Positions 59,973 to 64,000 of a DNA stretch of 64,000 bases are shown piece after piece; position 1 is the first letter of the stretch, and each line of letters starts with the position of its first letter. The translations under genes were made by a program, and so were the position numbers. The stretch comes from Linnemannia elongata (Eukaryota > Mortierellomycota > Mortierellomycetes > Mortierellales > Mortierellaceae): assembly GCA_036320915.1 (NCBI GenBank), contig JAXBDG010000011.1:1758501-1822500 (forward strand), given 5' to 3'. The notes beneath the pieces are model-generated. The model searched no databases. It was not told where the DNA came from and was given only the letters and a program-made list of their open reading frames with translations.

Positions 59973-62085
59973 GAGAGAAGGGAAAAGAGAGTTACAGTTT
60001 GTCAGGAGTGAGCATGACAGAAATTGATATTTATGGTTACCTCCTTCTTGTAACTTGCCGATTTGTTTTCTATCCAACCTTGTTTACCCTCCAATCAACA
60101 CACTCGCCTCTGCCAAAGACGTTGTCCGAGAATCGACATAGAGCAAACATTCGCCTCCTCTTCCACCATTAACGTTTTCTTTCTTCTTTTAACACGTCCA
60201 ATCCTTTTTAGACCATTCAGATCGACAACAACAAAAGCAAACGAGATTGTTCACGGCAACAGACAGTGGTGCTGCTCATACACCACATGATGCTGCCTAT
60301 GCTTCCGGAGGCGGATACTTTGACGGACATGGCGTCTCCCCTAATGACAGAGCTGTAAGTTTGTAGAGGATGGTTCTATTATTGCTCACCGATATAATAC
60401 TGACGGAGACGGTGAATCAGGTTTGCTAACGTTTTCTTTATTTTTTTAACTTTCTTTAGCGTGGACAGGCGAACCGTCAACAACTAGGACGAGGGCTCAT
60501 GGAGTACTCGGACAGCAACTATCACGGACAACACGGTGGACAGGACTCTTCTTCCTCATTAGCTTCTCAACACCAACAGCAGCAGGCCGGAGGGATGGCG
60601 GGAGCAGCAGCAGCATCTATGGATGGGTTGCCTCTTATGTCACCCTCTCACCCATTACAATTCTCGTTGCTCAATTCAGGAAGCGCGGTTGCTGCCGCAG
60701 CAGCGCACAAGACGCTGTCAACGTCTCTGGATTCAGTCCCAATGGGGTTAGGTCCACCCGGCGGGATGATGTCTCACCCAAACTATGGCTCGCTCACTTC
60801 TTACATGTCAGCACCACCGACTCCTATGGGCGGCGGTAAAGGTGGAAGTGCGACCAACATCAGCACTGCCGCTGCTGCAGCCGTCAATGTCGCGGGCACA
60901 GTCTCGAGACCCACTCCACCCCCGGGACCACAAAGAAGTCAGTCTGCTTACACGATGACAGCAGGTGGCCAGAGCAAGCCACTCAAAAAGCGTCGGACCA
61001 GGACTAGCTCTATGACCTCTTCGTCGTCAATTGCATCGAGCGGGATCATGTCTTCGATTACTTCGACTTTGGGAGCGACCAATATCTCTTTCACGGAACC
61101 ATCACCCCCCGGCATGTACCAACACCAACACCAACACCACCAGCATCATCACCACCACCATAACAACCACAGCCATAACCATCATTACAGCAGTAGTCTG
61201 CCCAATTTGTCGATGTCGTCAGTCTTGAGCGGAGCGGAGTTTTCGGATGATTCTGGTCATAACAACTCAGGAGGTGGCCTCCACGGTCTGGCGATTGCTA
61301 CAGGATCAACACCCACAGCGGGAGGTTCGTCCTCAACATCTTCATCACCTACATCCGGCAAACCCCGACCAGGCGGACACCCCCGGTCTGCAGTCGCCGC
61401 CCGAGTCTTTGAGTGTTCCTTCCCCGGTTGCAACAAGGCTTACACCCAACTCCACAACCTCAAATCACACGAACGGACCGGCCATACTCCTGTTCAGAAA
61501 CCTCGCCCCTTTTTGTGTATCATCCCTGGGTGTACCAAGGCTTTTTCGCAGCGCAAGAGTCTGGCTCTGCATATCAGGGCGTCGCACAAGGAGTACAAGT
61601 TCAAGCCGTTCAAGTGTTCGCAACAGGGATGTGACAAGTCGTATACACAGTTGCATAACTTGCGGACACATGAGAAGACGGTACATATGCTGGATCTTTC
61701 CAGGAAGAGGATCCGGAACCCTGTGCCTTATTCTGAGGATATTGGTGGCAGTGGCTCAGGAGGAGGAGGAATGAAGATGGAGTGTAGTGGAGGTGGTGCA
61801 TCGTCGATGATGATGACTGGAATGTCTGGTTCTTCGTCGTCGGTTGATAGAGGAGACCACTTCTCGGGGGACGTTGGATTGAGTTATGAGAGCATTGATG
61901 ATCTGAAAGATTTCAATGCTGCTGGAGGTAGGATGGCTGGCGATGGAGAGGAGGAGTATGATCGTCGTCGTGGTCCAGGCGGAGGAGGAAGTGCTGGAGA
62001 GGACGAGGAAGAGGATGAGGAGGGGTTGGCGGATCTGAAGGAGGAGGGAGACGATGAAGACGATGGCGATTACGTTGACGAGTAA
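55746..62085 (+). CDS. C2H2 zinc-finger transcription factor with poly-Gln/poly-His regions
   Basis: Probable sequence-specific transcription regulator. Six exons join in phase: 55746-56664, 56823-56864, 57378-57594, 57959-58110, 60212-60354, 60460-62085; 1032 aa. The N-terminal 480 residues are Gln-, His- and Asn-rich (runs of 6-10 Gln) and look disordered. The middle is Ser/Ala/Gly-rich with a basic KPLKKRRTRT patch (likely NLS) and a His-rich run. Three C2H2 fingers lie near 808-903: CSFPGCNKAYTQLHNLKSH, CIIPGCTKAFSQRKSLALH and CSQQGCDKSYTQLHNLRTH. The C-terminus is acidic (DEEEDEEG, ending DGDYVDE), as in activation domains. The orthologue is not recognised. The 42-bp exon 2 and the 2.1-kb intron 4 are the least certain parts. 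The start at 55746 is the first Met after the CT-rich leader. Confidence 0.82.
58111..60211 (+). other. 2.1-kb intron of the C2H2 factor gene
   Basis: Donor GTATGT at 58111 and acceptor TTTTAG at 60211 join PPDFL to DHSDRQQQK in phase 1. It contains a 35-T run (59097-59131) and a (GA)20 tract (59929-59968). Frames inside are low-complexity. A missed exon or alternative first exon in it is possible. Confidence 0.5.
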
Positions 62086-63245
62086 AAGCAACAATTTAAA
62101 AAAAAAAACAAAAACAGACTGAAAACATTCCTTTGCATTTTTTTTAACAACAGTTCTTAAACCCGTTTGGCTGTGAGTTTAGGAAGGAGTGGGATGTCAC
62201 ATTCCAGGCGCTAGGGCGGTTACTATTTTTTTTTTATGTCCAACGATGATTGTTTCTATAATTGACCGTTCAAATAAGCATGCAAGCACAGGGCGCAACA
62301 ACCCTGTCGATCAACTCGACCCTTTTTTTCCGCTCCTCCCCCTACTACCTTCTCCTCATCCCCTAATTCTCCTTTCTCCACACTGCACGCCCACACGCCG
62401 CATATTCATTCGCCATACCACTTTTTTTTTTTTTTTTTTTTAAACTAGTGTCGCTCCGCCCTCCCAGTGTTTGTTTGTTTAAATAATGTAACAATACTAT
62501 TCAATTGAATAACTTGCCCGCACAAAAAAAAGTGGGAGAGGGGAGCAAACCATAGATCTTTGATCAAAGTTCGAGCACAGACACCTTGCCCTGATTTGAC
62601 GCCACTAAATTATTGTGTTCCTGCAGTGTGTGCTGTCCTCTATGTGTAAAGGGTGTGGTATGGGGGAGGGGGAGGGGAAGTGGGAATCGTTTGTTATTTT
62701 TGGACTTTTATTTTCTACCGCCCGTTTTGTGGGCGTAGAGAAGTGAGGAAGTGAAGGAGTTGATGGTAAGATCTTGGGTTGACCTCTCACCAGGTTGAAA
62801 AAGACATTCTTCCTCTCTATTCTTTGGACGAATGAGAAGGAAAAGAATAGAGTAAAAAACCAGGCTAGGCGAGCTTTTCAAGGTTCGGGTAGTGTATCAG
62901 TGGTGAAATGAACAAGAGCAAAAAAAGGGTGTTACTCCTTCACTGACTTTTTTAGTCGTTCTGGATTTCGCTTTCATCTTTTGATCCCTAGCCCAAAACT
63001 CCTTACACCAATCTTAGGGTCAAGAAAAAAAAAAGAAAGAAAAAAAAAAAAAAAAGAAATGAATACAAATGGCAGGTAAGGAGAATGAGCTTGTAAAAGT
63101 TAAAAAACACACACACACAAACAAAATCTTAGTACCGTAATATCAACTCTCCCTACTGTGGTTTAACTTGATATTGTATATATAACGCTGTTAAAGTAAA
63201 AGAGATGATGAATGGCGAGAGACATAAAAAGGTTACTTTACTCTT
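62086..63245. other. Convergent intergenic region, C2H2 factor and NLR gene 3
   Basis: Two 3' ends face each other across 1.16 kb. A/T runs and a T-run at 62420-62440. No gene seen; a frame at 62605-62790 is UTR-like. Confidence 0.55.
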
Positions 63246-64000
63246 CTACTCGTCGTCTTCCTCTTGTTCCTCTTCCCCGTCATCCTCGCCCTCTTGGCCC
63301 TCATCGTCCTCATCTTCTTCCTCCCAATGCCACTCCTCCATATCCGACAGATTTGATGCCTCCAAAGGATTCGACTGCGCCAGTGCGTCTGGCGTCCCTT
63401 GATACTCCAAACCTGAAGATGAAGACGACTCGTCGATGGCACCCCGTTGCTTGAGCAACCTCTGATTGGTTCTGCTAAGACCGACTGTGTCGGTAATCAC
63501 TGCACCGGAAGCTTCGAACGCCGTACTCCCAATGCTCCAGACAAGATTCGCTGACATCTCATTCGATACTTCCTCCAACATCCATGCTCGAGCAGATCCA
63601 TCCGCGCAGTTGACAACAAACTCGTGGTCCTGAGGCTTCCAAACAATCGCCTTAATCCTCTCGAACACATTAGAAATGACCGCCGTACGTTCCCAATGGT
63701 GTGACTCGTCGTTTGGAGAACAATGCCAAAGCCAAACGGAATTGGCACATCCTGCAGCGATCCATTGTCCACACGAGGATACTCCAAAGACGGAGACCCC
63801 TTTATCGTGGATCAAGCGTTGGTGAATCGTCCCTGTCTGCTCCCTCCAAAGTTGTATCTCTCTACGTCCATCGGCCAAGGCGATCAGTGGCATTGTTGGC
63901 AACCAAGCCACGGTCTCGATCCTGCGGGAAACATCTGGGAGAAGAAGAATTCGGTGAGGTATGTAGTTTTCCAAGTACCAGATTCGAACTGATCCGTCGT
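63246..64000 (-). CDS. NLR-like protein 3, C-terminal part only (gene runs off right edge)
   Basis: Open from base 64000 (DGSVRIWYLEN, a WD40 strand) to the stop at 63246; 251 residues visible, no start inside the window. It holds the last WD40 blades and the family tail: SSCGQWIAAGCANSVWLW matches SSCGQWIATCYDNWVWIW of NLR 1, and TVGLSRTNQRLLKQRGA matches AVGLSAVNQMLLRQRSR. It is clearly more distant from NLR 1 and 2 than they are from each other. Unlike them it continues about 60 residues past the tail, ending in a very acidic stretch (EEEDEDDEGQEGEDDGEEEQ). Opposite orientation to the pair, 46 kb away. Whether it has the same NACHT and pentapeptide parts cannot be seen. Confidence 0.85.
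   Translation of the reverse strand, partial: DGSVRIWYLENYIPHRILLLPDVSRRIETVAWLPTMPLIALADGRREIQLWREQTGTIHQRLIHDKGVSVFGVSSCGQWIAAGCANSVWLWHCSPNDESHHWERTAVISNVFERIKAIVWKPQDHEFVVNCADGSARAWMLEEVSNEMSANLVWSIGSTAFEASGAVITDTVGLSRTNQRLLKQRGAIDESSSSSGLEYQGTPDALAQSNPLEASNLSDMEEWHWEEEDEDDEGQEGEDDGEEEQEEDDE

Overview
The window looks like nuclear DNA of an early-diverging filamentous fungus, most likely Mortierellomycota (Mortierella/Linnemannia type). The evidence is mixed. Genes carry many short spliceosomal introns with GTAAGT/GTATGT donors and TAG/CAG acceptors. Introns and flanks are full of homopolymers and pyrimidine tracts. There is a NACHT-pentapeptide-WD40 family and fungal versions of housekeeping proteins (Sec5, Mtr4, Dus1, an Alr1/Mnr2-type CorA). 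The species assignment is inference. Exon coordinates were worked out by hand from splice signals, reading phase and homology. No rRNA, tRNA, CRISPR array or complete transposon was recognised.

Layout. 1-2779 (-): a LARGE-like GT49 glycosyltransferase, cut by the left edge, with a 307-bp (GA)n tract upstream. 3832-7809 (-): exocyst subunit SEC5 in 12 exons. 8601-12434 and 13577-17407 (+): two very similar NACHT/pentapeptide/WD40 NLR-like genes lying in an exact tandem duplication of about 5 kb (7890-12852 and 12853-17763). 17745-22418 (-): a PA-TM-RING type E3 ligase, convergent with the second NLR. 23780-26654 (+): a CorA/Alr1/Mnr2 Mg2+ transporter. 27211-31338 (-): a double Myb/SANT protein. 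32705-34565 (-): tRNA-dihydrouridine synthase DUS1. 36205-38278 (+): a second GT49 glycosyltransferase. 38481-42099 (-): RNA helicase MTR4. 42100-55745: a 13.6-kb stretch with no convincing large gene. 55746-62085 (+): a C2H2 transcription factor. 63246-64000 (-): the 3' end of a third NLR-like gene, cut by the right edge.

Functionally this is mostly ordinary housekeeping sequence: exocytosis, Mg2+ uptake, nuclear RNA surveillance, tRNA modification, Golgi glycosylation and transcription control. The dynamic part is the NLR pair, probably non-self recognition or programmed cell death receptors, inserted between SEC5 and the RING ligase. The duplication junction keeps the last codons of the RING gene, so the order of events can be read: one ancestral NLR sat between SEC5 and the ligase, then the interval from just upstream of SEC5 to just inside the ligase's 3' end was duplicated head to tail.
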